From Holophagales bacterium UBA5704 (GTDB lineage: Bacteria; Acidobacteriota; Thermoanaerobaculia; Multivoradales; UBA5704): a stretch of 64,000 bases of DNA. The stretch lies in assembly GCA_002420005.1 (NCBI GenBank), contig DIHE01000089.1:83002-147001 (forward strand), written 5' to 3'. The notes under the pieces are model-generated. The model was given only the letters and a program-made list of their open reading frames with translations. It made no database searches and had not been told where the DNA came from. The translations under genes and the position numbers were made by a program. Below are positions 8,477 to 17,784 of the stretch, piece by piece. Position 1 is the stretch's first letter; each line of letters starts with the position of its first letter.

Positions 8477-10730
8477 CCTCCAGGCACTCCGCCTCGTCGA
8501 GCTCCTGGAGCTCACCCAGCCGCGCCGGGTAGGAATGGAAGCAACCCGAGCCGAGCCAGCTCACCTCGACACCGTCCACCGCGACCGCGGGCCCCAGCCC
8601 GATGTGAGCCAGGGCGGGAGCGCTTCCGAATCCGGTCTTGCCGTCCATCAGATAGCTGCGGACGATCGGACGGCCGTCCTGTGCCCTGGCCCGCACGAGG
8701 ATGCGCGAACCGAGCCCGGCGCGGTTGCTCCGGCGCCCACGCAGGCGGATCTTCAGCCAGGAACCCCGGTGCTCACCCGTGTTGACGAAGAGCTGGCTCG
8801 GCCATGGATCGGCCGGCCACATGCCTCCCAAAGCCGAATAGACGTCCTGGTCGCCGTCGTCGTCGAAATCGAAAAAGACGATGCCATGTCCCTTCTGCAC
8901 GGTTCCGAAGCCGGCGAGCATCGACACGTTCTCCATGCGGCCGGAACAGCGGCCGTCCGCCTGCCGGCCGCCCCGGTACAGGAGGTTCGGCAGCACAAAC
9001 CAGGGCTCGGGATTGCCGGTGCCGATGTAGAAGTCCAGGCAGCCGTCGTTGTCCAGGTCACCGAAGGACGCCCCCATGCTGCCGATCGGCAGGTCGCCGC
9101 CATCGAACAGATCGGCGCGCGGCGTGAAACGCCCGTCCGCGCCCTGCAGGAGGATCGCGTTGTGGCCACTGCGGAAGCGGTCGCGCCCTTCACCGAACAC
9201 CGCCTGGGTCACCGCGGTGCGGGCGTCGGCGAAGCCGCCATGGAAGAGATCGAGCCGGCCATCGTGATCGACATCGACGAAGGCGGCCGTGAAACCCGGC
9301 TCGTGCCAGTCGAGGCGGTCGCTCGGTACGAAGCGCCGCCCGTCGACATTGCGCAGCAGCGTGCTGGTGCCCGGCAGCGGTCCGGTGAGGTACAGGTCGA
9401 GCCGGCCGTCGCCGTCGTAGTCGCCGAAGGCCGCACCGATCAGGTGCCGGTCGTGGACCAGCTCCGCCAGGCCAAAGTCTGCGGTACCGTCCCGGAAGCG
9501 GCCGTTCTCCTGAAGAAACAACTTCGAGTCCTGGCGCGGCGTCGCCGGCAGGCCGCTGACAAAGGGGACCTTGAACGCCCAATTGGTCACCAGCAGGTCG
9601 AGGTCGCCATCGTTGTCCACGTCCCCCCAGGTGGAAATCCAGCTCGTGGCGATGGTGCCGGCCGGCAAGGCGTCGAGCAGCCCCACTGCGCGGGTGACGT
9701 CCGTGAAGCGGCCGCCTCCCCGGTTGGCGAAGAGTTGATAGTGGGCGTACGGGCGCACCGCCAGCAGATCCGGACGGCCGTCCCCGTTGAAATCCGCGGT
9801 CGAAACGGTGAGCGGCTGCAACACTCCCGCAAGGCCCGAGCCCGCGGTGGCGTCGGTGAAGCGGAGCCCCTTTTCATTGCGGAAATAGCGCAGGCCGCCG
9901 AAGCTGCCCGTGCCGACGAGATCCAGATCGCCGTCGAGGTCGAAGTCCTCGACGGCGACGCCGCGGCCGGTGCCGAAGTTCTCGACCCCCAGGGCCGCCG
10001 CGCGATCGGAGAAACGCAGGTCGGCATGGCGCGTCCGGCGCCGCTGCGCCTCGCGGCCGTAGAAAAGATCGATGAAAGGCGTGGACAATCGGTGGGAGGC
10101 CGGCACCTGGTCCGGAAATCCTCCGACCGTCATCCATGAGAAATTGAGAAGCCAGCGGTACAGCCTTCCGTCCGCCCCTTCGCCATATCGATCGATCAGG
10201 CGCTCGAGGGTCTGGATCGCCTGTCGCGAGGGAGCTTGCCGGGTGTGCAGGCGGCGCAGCGGGAGCGAGCAGAAAAGGGCCGCATCGGCTCCGTGATGCG
10301 CGGCGTGAGGGCCGGACAGCTCCGCCAGGCAGTTCTCCGCCTCACCCTGGCGCAGAAACGCCAGGGCGAGCCAGAAGAGAGCTTCTTCGGATTCCCCCCG
10401 GCGCGCCAGATGGCGCTGCAGCAGGGCCGCCGCGTCGGCGAACCGGCCGCGATGAAAGGCGAGCCGGCCGCGCTCGAAGTCGTCCAGCCTCTCGTCGGGC
10501 GTCCTGCGGAAGTCGTATTTCCCCGTCTCCGGATCGAGCGTCAGCTTCTCCAGGAAGGTCAGAAGATAGCTGACATAGGCCCAGACGTTGCGGCTCTCCT
10601 CCCAGGTGGAGCCGCGGACCTGATTCCACAAACCGGCGGCCATCCCCGGATAGGCGGCGCGGGCGAGAGCCGCGGCGACGACCAGGACGGCACAAAGAAC
10701 CAGGGCGGCCCGGGCGAGGCGTCTTCTCAC
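8439..10730 (-). CDS. CRTAC1-like FG-GAP/VCBS repeat protein with ASPIC/UnbV end
   Basis: A 763-aa exported protein. Residues 8-26 form a signal or anchor helix, residues about 80-180 are TPR-like, and from about 235 on there are FG-GAP/VCBS blades with at least seven calcium-type DxDxDG motifs (for example DFDLDGDLDL, DVDNDGDLDL, DFDDDGDQDV). The C-terminus has the ASPIC/UnbV pattern (NRAGLGSRILVRA). Such beta-propellers usually mediate extracytoplasmic binding; UnbV-type members also occur in enediyne clusters. The start is GTG at 10730, overlapping the stop of the 1142-aa gene upstream as GTGA, so it belongs to the same operon. Confidence 0.88.
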   Translation of the reverse strand: MRRRLARAALVLCAVLVVAAALARAAYPGMAAGLWNQVRGSTWEESRNVWAYVSYLLTFLEKLTLDPETGKYDFRRTPDERLDDFERGRLAFHRGRFADAAALLQRHLARRGESEEALFWLALAFLRQGEAENCLAELSGPHAAHHGADAALFCSLPLRRLHTRQAPSRQAIQTLERLIDRYGEGADGRLYRWLLNFSWMTVGGFPDQVPASHRLSTPFIDLFYGREAQRRRTRHADLRFSDRAAALGVENFGTGRGVAVEDFDLDGDLDLVGTGSFGGLRYFRNEKGLRFTDATAGSGLAGVLQPLTVSTADFNGDGRPDLLAVRPYAHYQLFANRGGGRFTDVTRAVGLLDALPAGTIATSWISTWGDVDNDGDLDLLVTNWAFKVPFVSGLPATPRQDSKLFLQENGRFRDGTADFGLAELVHDRHLIGAAFGDYDGDGRLDLYLTGPLPGTSTLLRNVDGRRFVPSDRLDWHEPGFTAAFVDVDHDGRLDLFHGGFADARTAVTQAVFGEGRDRFRSGHNAILLQGADGRFTPRADLFDGGDLPIGSMGASFGDLDNDGCLDFYIGTGNPEPWFVLPNLLYRGGRQADGRCSGRMENVSMLAGFGTVQKGHGIVFFDFDDDGDQDVYSALGGMWPADPWPSQLFVNTGEHRGSWLKIRLRGRRSNRAGLGSRILVRARAQDGRPIVRSYLMDGKTGFGSAPALAHIGLGPAVAVDGVEVSWLGSGCFHSYPARLGELQELDEAECLEVRDSSSGPLSPH

Positions 10731-13700
10731 GGCAGGGCGATGTGCGGATCTACCGGTTTCGTGTTGACGTTCGAGACGAGCCCGCCGCCGATCTGGATGC
10801 TGATGTAGGGGTGCTCGGCCGTGTCCGCGATCTGCACCGTGGCGGTCAGCACCCGCCCGGCCGGGCCCTTGCTCCAGGAGCCGAAACCGGCGAAGGTCAC
10901 CGTGTCGATCTCCCCCCCGGCGGCCTCGAGAGAGCGGAAGAATCCCGTCCAGATCAGGCTGTGCAGCCGGAAGGTGGCGCCCTGGGTGTGGTTGGTGTAC
11001 TCGAAGGAGGCCGTCTGCCGTGTGGGATCGGCGGGGATCGAGTAGCGGTAGGAGAAGCGGTCGCCGGTCGAAGCGAGGAGGTCTTTCTTCTTCCCGGAGC
11101 GCACGAAACCGGGAGGCGGGTCCGCCGGCGCGAGGGCGCGCACCCAGAGATAGGGATCGAGCACCGAGCCGGCTCCGACGACCAGGCGGGTGGCGAGGTC
11201 GGGCTCGGGGAAGTTGAACCCGGGGGGATAGGGAATCCGCACCGCCGCGTTGAGCCGGAACGCCGTCTCCCCGCCCGGCCCGGTGGTGAACAGGGCCGGG
11301 CCGCGGAAGAAGAAAGACGAGCGCGGCGTGCGCGGCTCCACCCGGACGAGGGCGTAGAACAGGTTCTGGCCGATGAAACCGCGATGGAGCAGCTCGGTCA
11401 ACAGCCGCCCGGTGTGCAGGTCCACCGCTCCCAGCGAGATATCGAACGGGTCGTCGAGAAAAGTGACGCTGTCCAGAAAGTACTTGCGCAGCGGAAAGCG
11501 CAGGATTTCGTCATGGCCCACCGGGCCGGGCTGGAGCCGGCCCGGGAAATCGGCGGCGAGCGGGGACTCGGACGCCGGCAGCATCAGGCCGCCCGGCGGC
11601 GCCAGCGAGACCAGCACCGGCACGGAGTCGCCGAAACGCTCGCCGAGCTGGACTTCGAGCCGGCCCATGACATGGGAGCGCCCGGTGGCCTCACCGCCGA
11701 GCTCGGCCGCTTCGAGGGTGAATTTGTCGCCGAATGCGCTGTTGCGGGTGAACAGCGTCAGCTCCTCGATCGTGTTGGCCGGCAGAGCGGGGACGGTGTC
11801 CGCGCCGGCCGGCCGCTCCGGCTCACGGGTGCTCAGGTGAAGGTGCGGATGCATCACCATCCCTCGCGCCGGCATGGAGGCGAAACCACCGGCCCCATCG
11901 GCGAAAGGGAGCGCCCAGCGCACCATCTCGCCACCGAGCTCGGCTCCCAGAGGGAGGAAGGTGGTGCCGTAGAAGGTGAAATCGAGCAACCCGTCCGGCC
12001 GTGGATCGAAACGCGCCCAGGCCGATCCGTATTGACCCGGAAAAGAGATCGGTTGGTCCGGAAAGTGCGGATTGACCCGGGTCAGCGCGAACAGCGCGGA
12101 GTTCAGGTAGCGGACGTGGACCGCCAGCTCGGAGACCTCGCCGCTCGCGAGGTCGAGCACCCCCGACGAGACGAAGCCGGGGGCCTCCTCGACGCGGCCC
12201 TGGAGAACCGGCCAGCGAAAGAGCCAGGGCGCGGCCAGCATCCCGTCGTCTGCCGCGAGCCCCCCTTCGAGGGAGATCAGGAAGCGCGTGCGCCCTCCCT
12301 GCGGGGGGGTGAAGCGCAGGCGCAGGGAGCCCTGGAGGTGACTGTCGTACATCACGTGGCCGCCGAAGAAAATCCCCGGGGCGCTCCCCCACTGTCGGTC
12401 GCGGCCGCTCTGCGCGTCGACGATGCGGATCGCGTCTCCATGGTAGCTCGCGGCGCGGCTCAAGGGCAGGACCTGCTCGAGGCCGGGTGGCAGCTCGAGA
12501 CGGCGCGGCGGCTCCTCGACCGATGGATGGAGCGCGGCCGGAGCCGCGGCGGCGGCCGGAGCCACGCCGGAAGCCGGAGCCTCGGCGGGACGCGGGGGCG
12601 ACGGCGGCACGGCCGCCGGACCCGGGACCGGCCGCAGCGCCCCGCCGGAAGGAGCGCGGTATGCGGCGATCGCGTCGACGGCGGCGGCGCGCCCCAGGTC
12701 GATCGCTTCGAAGGCGGCGCCCCAGGCGTCGTTGAGCGACCGGAGAACGCAGTTGGCGATGGCGGCCTGGCCGGTGCGTCCCGGGTAGTAGCCGTTGAGG
12801 CCGTAGAAGCCGCCCAGGAAGTCCGCGGTGAGGATCCGCCGTCCCGCCAGAAGGCCCGACGTGCGGACCGAGCGGAAGAGCGCATGGAGATCGCAGCGGT
12901 GCGCACCCTGCTCCGCGGCGACGGCCGCGAGCCCTTCGTTGAGCTCCTCCAGCCGCGCGGAGATCGCCGCCGCCGCCGCGCCGCGCAGAATCCCCTGCGC
13001 CGACAACGGCGCGGTGCCACCGGCGAAGAGCTGGCCGGAGATCTCCAGCAGACCGGCGAGGGTGATCCGGTCGTCGGCCGCGAGGCCATAGGCCGAAGCC
13101 AGGGCCGCCGGATCGACGCACAGCACCCGGGCCGCCGACTCCACAGGGGAGAAGTGGGCGGTGTCCAGAGGGTCCGGGACGGTGAGCACCAGGATCTCGC
13201 AACCCGCACCGCGCAAGGCCCCGAGGAGGCGGGACCATCCGGAGCGCCAGGCGGCGGGGTCGGGCAACAGCGCAGCGTCGCCCGCCGTCGCCGCCTCCAG
13301 GGCCTCGGCATAGCCCAGCGCCACCAGCGCGAAGGTCGGCCGGCGGGCGAGCGCCGCTTCCAGCTGGGTCGGGAGGCTGCCCGCAACCGCTTGCAAAAAG
13401 CCGGGCAGGCCGAGGATCAGGTTGGCCGCGGTTTGCCGAGGGTCCCGCCGCCGCACCAGGGGAGCCGCCGGGCGCCGTTCGAGGGCGTCGGCGAGGGTGA
13501 ATCCCGGCACCGCCAGGTTTCCCCATCCGTCGCCCGTCCCCTCCTCCGGCGGCCGGCCCGCCAGGACCGTCGTCTGGAAAAGGCCGGGAACCCGCACCGG
13601 GAGCGGCTGGAACCCCGGCAACCAGCTCAAGCCCGGCGCCTGCAGGAGCGGCGCATCGAGGCGGGCCCGCATCCGCCGGGCGGCCTGCGCCGGGAACGCG

Positions 13701-14155
13701 GCCCGCTGGGACTCCTCGCTGAGCGCGAAATCTCCCATTCCCGCAGCGAGACCCTCGCCGAGCACCACCCAGCGCGACAGGTCGAGCCGGCCGCAGTCCA
13801 CGTGCTCCGGCACAGCCGGCTCCTCGCTCTCGGGAGGCGGCGCCGGGGCGGGGTCCGGAGCGGGAACGGCGGGTGACGGCTGCACGGGCTTCGGAAGAGG
13901 CGCCGCCGGCCCCTCCTCTTCCGCGCCGCTGGGTGGCGCGCCGAACGCGAGATCGACCAGGTTGCGCTGCAGCCGGTCGCCGCGGTCGAAGAGGGGGCGC
14001 AGGGAGGGATCGAGCCGCTCGCGGGCCGCGGCGGCGACCTCGTCGAACGCCGCTCCGGCCTGCGGATCCCCCGTACCGGTGCGCATCATCTGGCGCAGGC
14101 CGAACAGAGACATCGACCAGGAGAAACGGAACAAGGATTCGACGGCCTTGCGCAT
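10727..14155 (-). CDS. Large protein: module C, degenerate SGNH domain, duplicated beta region
   Basis: An 1142-aa protein. Residues 1-72 are module C (SWSMSLFGLRQ, DRGDRLQR), followed by a Pro/Ala linker (about 80-118). Residues 127-480 follow the layout of an Acidobacteria-type SGNH/GDSL hydrolase, but block I GDSL reads GEGL (133-136), the GxND block reads GYAEA (281-285), and the C-terminal DGxHP reads NGYYP (454-458), so Ser, Asn, Asp and His are all replaced. Residues about 580-1140 are beta-rich and contain two copies of a unit with VDLxTG...EL...LFxALxRVxP, i.e. an internal duplication. Likely a binding or scaffold protein. Start: the ATG at 14155 has GGAGG 8 nt upstream; a GTG at 14170 is in frame but poorer. 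Confidence 0.82.
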   Translation of the reverse strand: MRKAVESLFRFSWSMSLFGLRQMMRTGTGDPQAGAAFDEVAAAARERLDPSLRPLFDRGDRLQRNLVDLAFGAPPSGAEEEGPAAPLPKPVQPSPAVPAPDPAPAPPPESEEPAVPEHVDCGRLDLSRWVVLGEGLAAGMGDFALSEESQRAAFPAQAARRMRARLDAPLLQAPGLSWLPGFQPLPVRVPGLFQTTVLAGRPPEEGTGDGWGNLAVPGFTLADALERRPAAPLVRRRDPRQTAANLILGLPGFLQAVAGSLPTQLEAALARRPTFALVALGYAEALEAATAGDAALLPDPAAWRSGWSRLLGALRGAGCEILVLTVPDPLDTAHFSPVESAARVLCVDPAALASAYGLAADDRITLAGLLEISGQLFAGGTAPLSAQGILRGAAAAAISARLEELNEGLAAVAAEQGAHRCDLHALFRSVRTSGLLAGRRILTADFLGGFYGLNGYYPGRTGQAAIANCVLRSLNDAWGAAFEAIDLGRAAAVDAIAAYRAPSGGALRPVPGPAAVPPSPPRPAEAPASGVAPAAAAAPAALHPSVEEPPRRLELPPGLEQVLPLSRAASYHGDAIRIVDAQSGRDRQWGSAPGIFFGGHVMYDSHLQGSLRLRFTPPQGGRTRFLISLEGGLAADDGMLAAPWLFRWPVLQGRVEEAPGFVSSGVLDLASGEVSELAVHVRYLNSALFALTRVNPHFPDQPISFPGQYGSAWARFDPRPDGLLDFTFYGTTFLPLGAELGGEMVRWALPFADGAGGFASMPARGMVMHPHLHLSTREPERPAGADTVPALPANTIEELTLFTRNSAFGDKFTLEAAELGGEATGRSHVMGRLEVQLGERFGDSVPVLVSLAPPGGLMLPASESPLAADFPGRLQPGPVGHDEILRFPLRKYFLDSVTFLDDPFDISLGAVDLHTGRLLTELLHRGFIGQNLFYALVRVEPRTPRSSFFFRGPALFTTGPGGETAFRLNAAVRIPYPPGFNFPEPDLATRLVVGAGSVLDPYLWVRALAPADPPPGFVRSGKKKDLLASTGDRFSYRYSIPADPTRQTASFEYTNHTQGATFRLHSLIWTGFFRSLEAAGGEIDTVTFAGFGSWSKGPAGRVLTATVQIADTAEHPYISIQIGGGLVSNVNTKPVDPHIALP

Positions 14156-14172
14156 GAGAAGAACCTCCACGT

Positions 14173-15396
14173 CTAGGCGATGCCGCGCGCGAGGCGCTCG
14201 CGGGGTGTCGGGAGCACGCAGCCCGACTCGGTGCAGTCATGGGTGACCGCATCCATGAAGCCGCGCTGGATCAGGTCTTCCAGGTTGCCGCGGTCGAGGT
14301 TGAGCATCCCCAGCGCACCGTTGCCCAGATCGTCTCGCGGGTGGTAGCGGTGGATGGTCAACGGGCGGTACCGCACGAACCGCCCCAGGCGGGTCCAGAT
14401 CCGGTGCAGGCTCTTCGAAAGCTGTTCCAGCTGCGAGTCCCCATGCTCCTCGTTCTGGTCCACCTGCATCAGAATCTCCAGGCCGCGATTGATCATCCCG
14501 GCATCTTCGATGTCGTCGTTGACCAGATGCGCCCAGGCGATGGCCTGCTGGCGATAGAGCGTTCCCAACGTGCTCTGGAGGGTGCTCACCGGAATCGACC
14601 GGACATCGGGGTCGAGGTAGATGACGTGCAGCTCGTCGGCTCCCAGGTCGGTGGCGAGCTTGAGCGGTGTGTTCATCAGCACGCCGCCGTCGACGTGGGG
14701 CTCGGCACCGATCATCACCTCGGGGAAGACGCCCGGGATCGCGCTGGAGGCCATGACCGCCAGCGGACCCATCCGATCCGTCAGGTCCAGGTTGCGGAAG
14801 ACGCGCAGCTCCCCGGTGTTCCAGTTGGTCGCGGCGATGCTCAGCCGGCGCGTGGAATTGCGGACGGCCTCGAAATTGATCGACTGCCGGATCGATTCGA
14901 GCCACGGCTCGTTGGACACGAACGACGTGAAATTCGGGATGTCGGCGAGCCGCTGGCGGAACCCTTGCTCCCGGCCGGACACGAGATGGACAGCCCGCTG
15001 CAGCCCCTCCCAGCCGAGCCGGGCGGCATCCCCGGCGAGCTGGGCCACCGGCCGCAGCGGGTTGGGCAGGTAGCAGGCCGGCGAGAGCAGATCCACCGGA
15101 TCGAAGCGGAAGCGGTAGGCGCCGTTGCCGCATGCTCCCTCGGCGAGGCGCTGCAGCCAGACCGTCTCGAGATTGCCCGCCACCGTCGCGCCATAGACGT
15201 CCCAGCCGGCTGCCAGGAACGCGGCGTTGAAGGCACCGATCGAGGTGCCCGTCATGATCTCGGGCGCGAGCGCGGCGCCGCGGGTCGACGGGCACCTGCC
15301 GCCGAGGAGGGCCTTGAGCACTCCCACCTCGTAAGCGCCGTTGGCGCCACCTCCCGAAAGGACCACCGCCCGCGACACCTGCCCGGGCCCGCTCAT
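14173..15396 (-). CDS. Patatin-like phospholipase
   Basis: A 407-aa patatin-family lipase with an intact dyad: oxyanion loop LSGGGANGAYEVG, nucleophile serine in GTSIGAFNA and catalytic Asp in VDGGVLMNTPLKL. It shares CGNGAYRFR and ACYLPNP with the two plus-strand patatins, and a C-terminal HDCTESGCVL with the degenerate one only. Its ATG overlaps the stop of family A3 (ATGA, 15393-15396). The family A-patatin pairing therefore appears on both strands of the locus, strong evidence that the two families work together. Confidence 0.92.
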   Translation of the reverse strand: MSGPGQVSRAVVLSGGGANGAYEVGVLKALLGGRCPSTRGAALAPEIMTGTSIGAFNAAFLAAGWDVYGATVAGNLETVWLQRLAEGACGNGAYRFRFDPVDLLSPACYLPNPLRPVAQLAGDAARLGWEGLQRAVHLVSGREQGFRQRLADIPNFTSFVSNEPWLESIRQSINFEAVRNSTRRLSIAATNWNTGELRVFRNLDLTDRMGPLAVMASSAIPGVFPEVMIGAEPHVDGGVLMNTPLKLATDLGADELHVIYLDPDVRSIPVSTLQSTLGTLYRQQAIAWAHLVNDDIEDAGMINRGLEILMQVDQNEEHGDSQLEQLSKSLHRIWTRLGRFVRYRPLTIHRYHPRDDLGNGALGMLNLDRGNLEDLIQRGFMDAVTHDCTESGCVLPTPRERLARGIA

Positions 15397-16751
15397 GCGC
15401 TTCTCCCGCTCAAGACCCAGGAGGGGATCTGCGCCGCGTCGCGCCAATCGCGGACGAGACGCCAGGTGGGGAGCGAGCCTGCGATCGCTTGATAGTGCTG
15501 CATGAAGTGTTTGACCAGAAAGTCCTTTTCGAGTTGCTCGCGGGAGATGCACAGGGAGCGCTCCGCGAGGCCCGCGGTCGCCAGGTTGGCCAGGGTGACG
15601 AAACCGTAGACCGGATCGATCTCGGGGCGCAGCGGCAGCGCGTCCAGCGCTCTCTGGAACGGCCCCAGAAGGTCCGAGGCCATGCCGCGCGACAGGCGGT
15701 CGGCGAGCCGCACCCCCCAGCCGAGAGGATCGAAGGACAGGTTCATGATTCGTTCGGGACGATTGGCCACGAAGACCATCTCGACCCGGGTCGAACCGTT
15801 TTCTTCGACGACCCAGTCGATGGTCTCGATCGCGGCGTCGAACTCCCCCGGGCCGTAGGCGAGCAGCCCGCTCTCGGAGTTCTTGACGAAGGCGTAGCCG
15901 AAGCCGTAGCGGCCGAGCTCTCCCGGCCGCGGCGCATCCTGGTCGGTGACGAAATCGCGGCTCATCACGAGCAGGCTGTCCTCCTGCAAGGGCAGCAGGA
16001 TCTGAGGAGCATCGGGGCCGAGCGGCCGGAAAGCAAAGTGGAAGGCGAAGATCCGCACGCGCAGCACGAGCCATTCCCAGACCGGCCCGATCTCCCGCAG
16101 ATCCACGATGGCGAAGCTCTGCTCTTCGGGGATGCGGACGATCTCGCCGTTGTCGCGCCGTTTGCCGAGAAGCTGCTGGAAGCCGAACCCCTTGCGCTCG
16201 ACGTCGTCGCGCGGGCACCAGGAGAGCGGCTGCAGGGGAGCGGGGGCCTTGCCGCCCCCCTGCCCTTCCACAAATCCTTCGGGCTCGCGGAAATCGCTCA
16301 CCCGCATGAAGTAGCGCAGGACGAACTCGCGGATCTGCCCGCGCATCCACCCGGCCGCGTCCGCCTGCCCGTCCCGCGGCGATTTGGGCTGGTCGTAGAA
16401 CATCTGCTGGTAGTTGCCCATGATCGGCAGACGGCGGCCGGGGCCACGGCGGATCTCGTCGAAAAACCCGAAGGAGCGGTCGGCCGCATTGAACGTACGC
16501 CCAAGGCCGAATCGCTCGGAGAAGGATCCTGCGGCCGCGGCCCGGTCCCACCACTCCTTGAGCAACCTTCCGCGCGCCAGGAAGTCTTCGACCCTGCCGG
16601 CCAGCCGGAGATCGGCGGTGATCCCGCCGTCCTGCGGCGCCGCACCTCCCCGGCAGCAGCAGGAACCGCGAACCATGCGGCCGACCAACGCATCGACGCC
16701 GTGCCCGAGATCGGTCCTCAGCCCTTTCCAGGTCTTCTCCGGCGCATCCAT
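15393..16751 (-). CDS. Conserved protein of unrecognised family A (A3)
   Basis: A 452-aa third member of family A. It keeps LLKEWWDR, SFGFFDEI, PIMGNYQQMFYDQP, IVDLREIG, PGELGRYGFGYAF and the C-terminal CISREQL...VRDW...IPSWV blocks. Compared with A1 and A2 it has an N-terminal extension with an unusual Cys triplet (GSCCCRGG). The ATG at 16751 is preceded by GAGGAGG. It overlaps the downstream patatin by ATGA. Function unknown. Confidence 0.85.
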   Translation of the reverse strand: MDAPEKTWKGLRTDLGHGVDALVGRMVRGSCCCRGGAAPQDGGITADLRLAGRVEDFLARGRLLKEWWDRAAAAGSFSERFGLGRTFNAADRSFGFFDEIRRGPGRRLPIMGNYQQMFYDQPKSPRDGQADAAGWMRGQIREFVLRYFMRVSDFREPEGFVEGQGGGKAPAPLQPLSWCPRDDVERKGFGFQQLLGKRRDNGEIVRIPEEQSFAIVDLREIGPVWEWLVLRVRIFAFHFAFRPLGPDAPQILLPLQEDSLLVMSRDFVTDQDAPRPGELGRYGFGYAFVKNSESGLLAYGPGEFDAAIETIDWVVEENGSTRVEMVFVANRPERIMNLSFDPLGWGVRLADRLSRGMASDLLGPFQRALDALPLRPEIDPVYGFVTLANLATAGLAERSLCISREQLEKDFLVKHFMQHYQAIAGSLPTWRLVRDWRDAAQIPSWVLSGRSA

Positions 16752-16761
16752 GCGAGCCTCC

Positions 16762-17784
16762 TCAAGCAACCTCGGCGGCCCTCGGCCGGTAGCGGAACAT
16801 GCCGCCGCAGCGGCCGGCCGCGAGCTCCTGCCCGAGCTGCGCAAGACCGGCCTTCCAGGCCGCCCGCACACAGCGCTCCCACAACCGGGCGGCCCGTGGT
16901 GCCGGAGCATGGGCGAGAAGCTCCCCGGGCCGGGCCTCCCGGCCGGCTGCCTGCCACCAGGTCAGCGCCGCCATCGCGATCCCCTGGGCCAGGGCGTCTT
17001 CCAGATCCCCCAGCCGGTGGGCCTGGCCCAGCAGAAAGCTCTCGAGGACCGAGGGGTGGCGAAAATTCACCAGGGCCAGGGCCCATCCCAGGCCCGCCAC
17101 GGCGTTGGCCCTGGCGAGGGCATGCGGCGCCTCCAGGGCCTCATCCAGCGCGCGGGCTCCCGGCTCTCCCCAGGGCAGGAGATTCATCGGCGCAAAGTAG
17201 AGACCGCGTCCCACCCCGTGCCAGAAGAGCTCGCAAAGACTCCTGTCGACCGCGGCGCAGAGTCGGTCGAGGGCGCCGAGGTGGCGGGCGTCGAGCGCCC
17301 GGGCGGCGAGACCCAGTTGTTCGAGGAGCGCCTCCTCACACCCTGCGCGGCTCAGGGCGCGGCAACGCCCGACGAAATGCTCGAGAGCCTTCCCGGCGGC
17401 CGCGGGGCTCGAAACCGCGATTTCGGCGAGCACTGCCTCGGCAAGGTGCAGCCCCAGGCCGGTGTGCAGGGGGATCAGGGCTCCGGCCGGCAGCGTCCCG
17501 GCGCTCCCTCCCAGCCGGAGGCCTTCCGCATAACCGAGCCCCTCGGCCACGAACAGGGCACTCCAGGGGTCCCGGGCAAGGATCCGCGCCAGGCGCTCCC
17601 CCAGGGGGGCTCCGGCAGGGAGACCGGCCACCGCCTCCGCCCGCCGGAACAGGTCGAAGGCTTCCAGGCGGTTGCCCACCTCCCGCCAGGCGAGGCCGCC
17701 GGCTTGTGCCGGCAGCGCTGCGGCCAGGACGCCGGCGGAGCCACGCAGGGCTGCGAGAGCCATGGCGACCGGATCCGTCCTCAA
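16762..17784 (-). CDS. Family G protein (FWHGVGRGLYF type)
   Basis: A 340-aa mostly helical, Ala/Leu-rich protein. It is a paralogue of the C-terminal part of the 27784-29133 product; shared blocks are LAWREVGNRL, ALFVAEGLGY, FWHGVGRGLYF with NLLPWGEP, AGLGWALALVN and MFRYRP near the end. The HGVGRGLYF pattern resembles DUF1702-type proteins (E2/E3 of enediyne clusters), but I cannot confirm homology by eye. Start: a TTG at 17784 overlaps the B2 stop (TTGA); an ATG at 17763 is the alternative. It lacks module C, which the paralogue carries. Confidence 0.75.
   Translation of the reverse strand: MRTDPVAMALAALRGSAGVLAAALPAQAGGLAWREVGNRLEAFDLFRRAEAVAGLPAGAPLGERLARILARDPWSALFVAEGLGYAEGLRLGGSAGTLPAGALIPLHTGLGLHLAEAVLAEIAVSSPAAAGKALEHFVGRCRALSRAGCEEALLEQLGLAARALDARHLGALDRLCAAVDRSLCELFWHGVGRGLYFAPMNLLPWGEPGARALDEALEAPHALARANAVAGLGWALALVNFRHPSVLESFLLGQAHRLGDLEDALAQGIAMAALTWWQAAGREARPGELLAHAPAPRAARLWERCVRAAWKAGLAQLGQELAAGRCGGMFRYRPRAAEVA

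Noticed and set aside
10742..13876. 1044-codon open frame on the plus strand
   Set aside because: Antisense shadow of the 1142-aa gene. The composition is low-complexity and the minus-strand protein shows clear module and domain structure.
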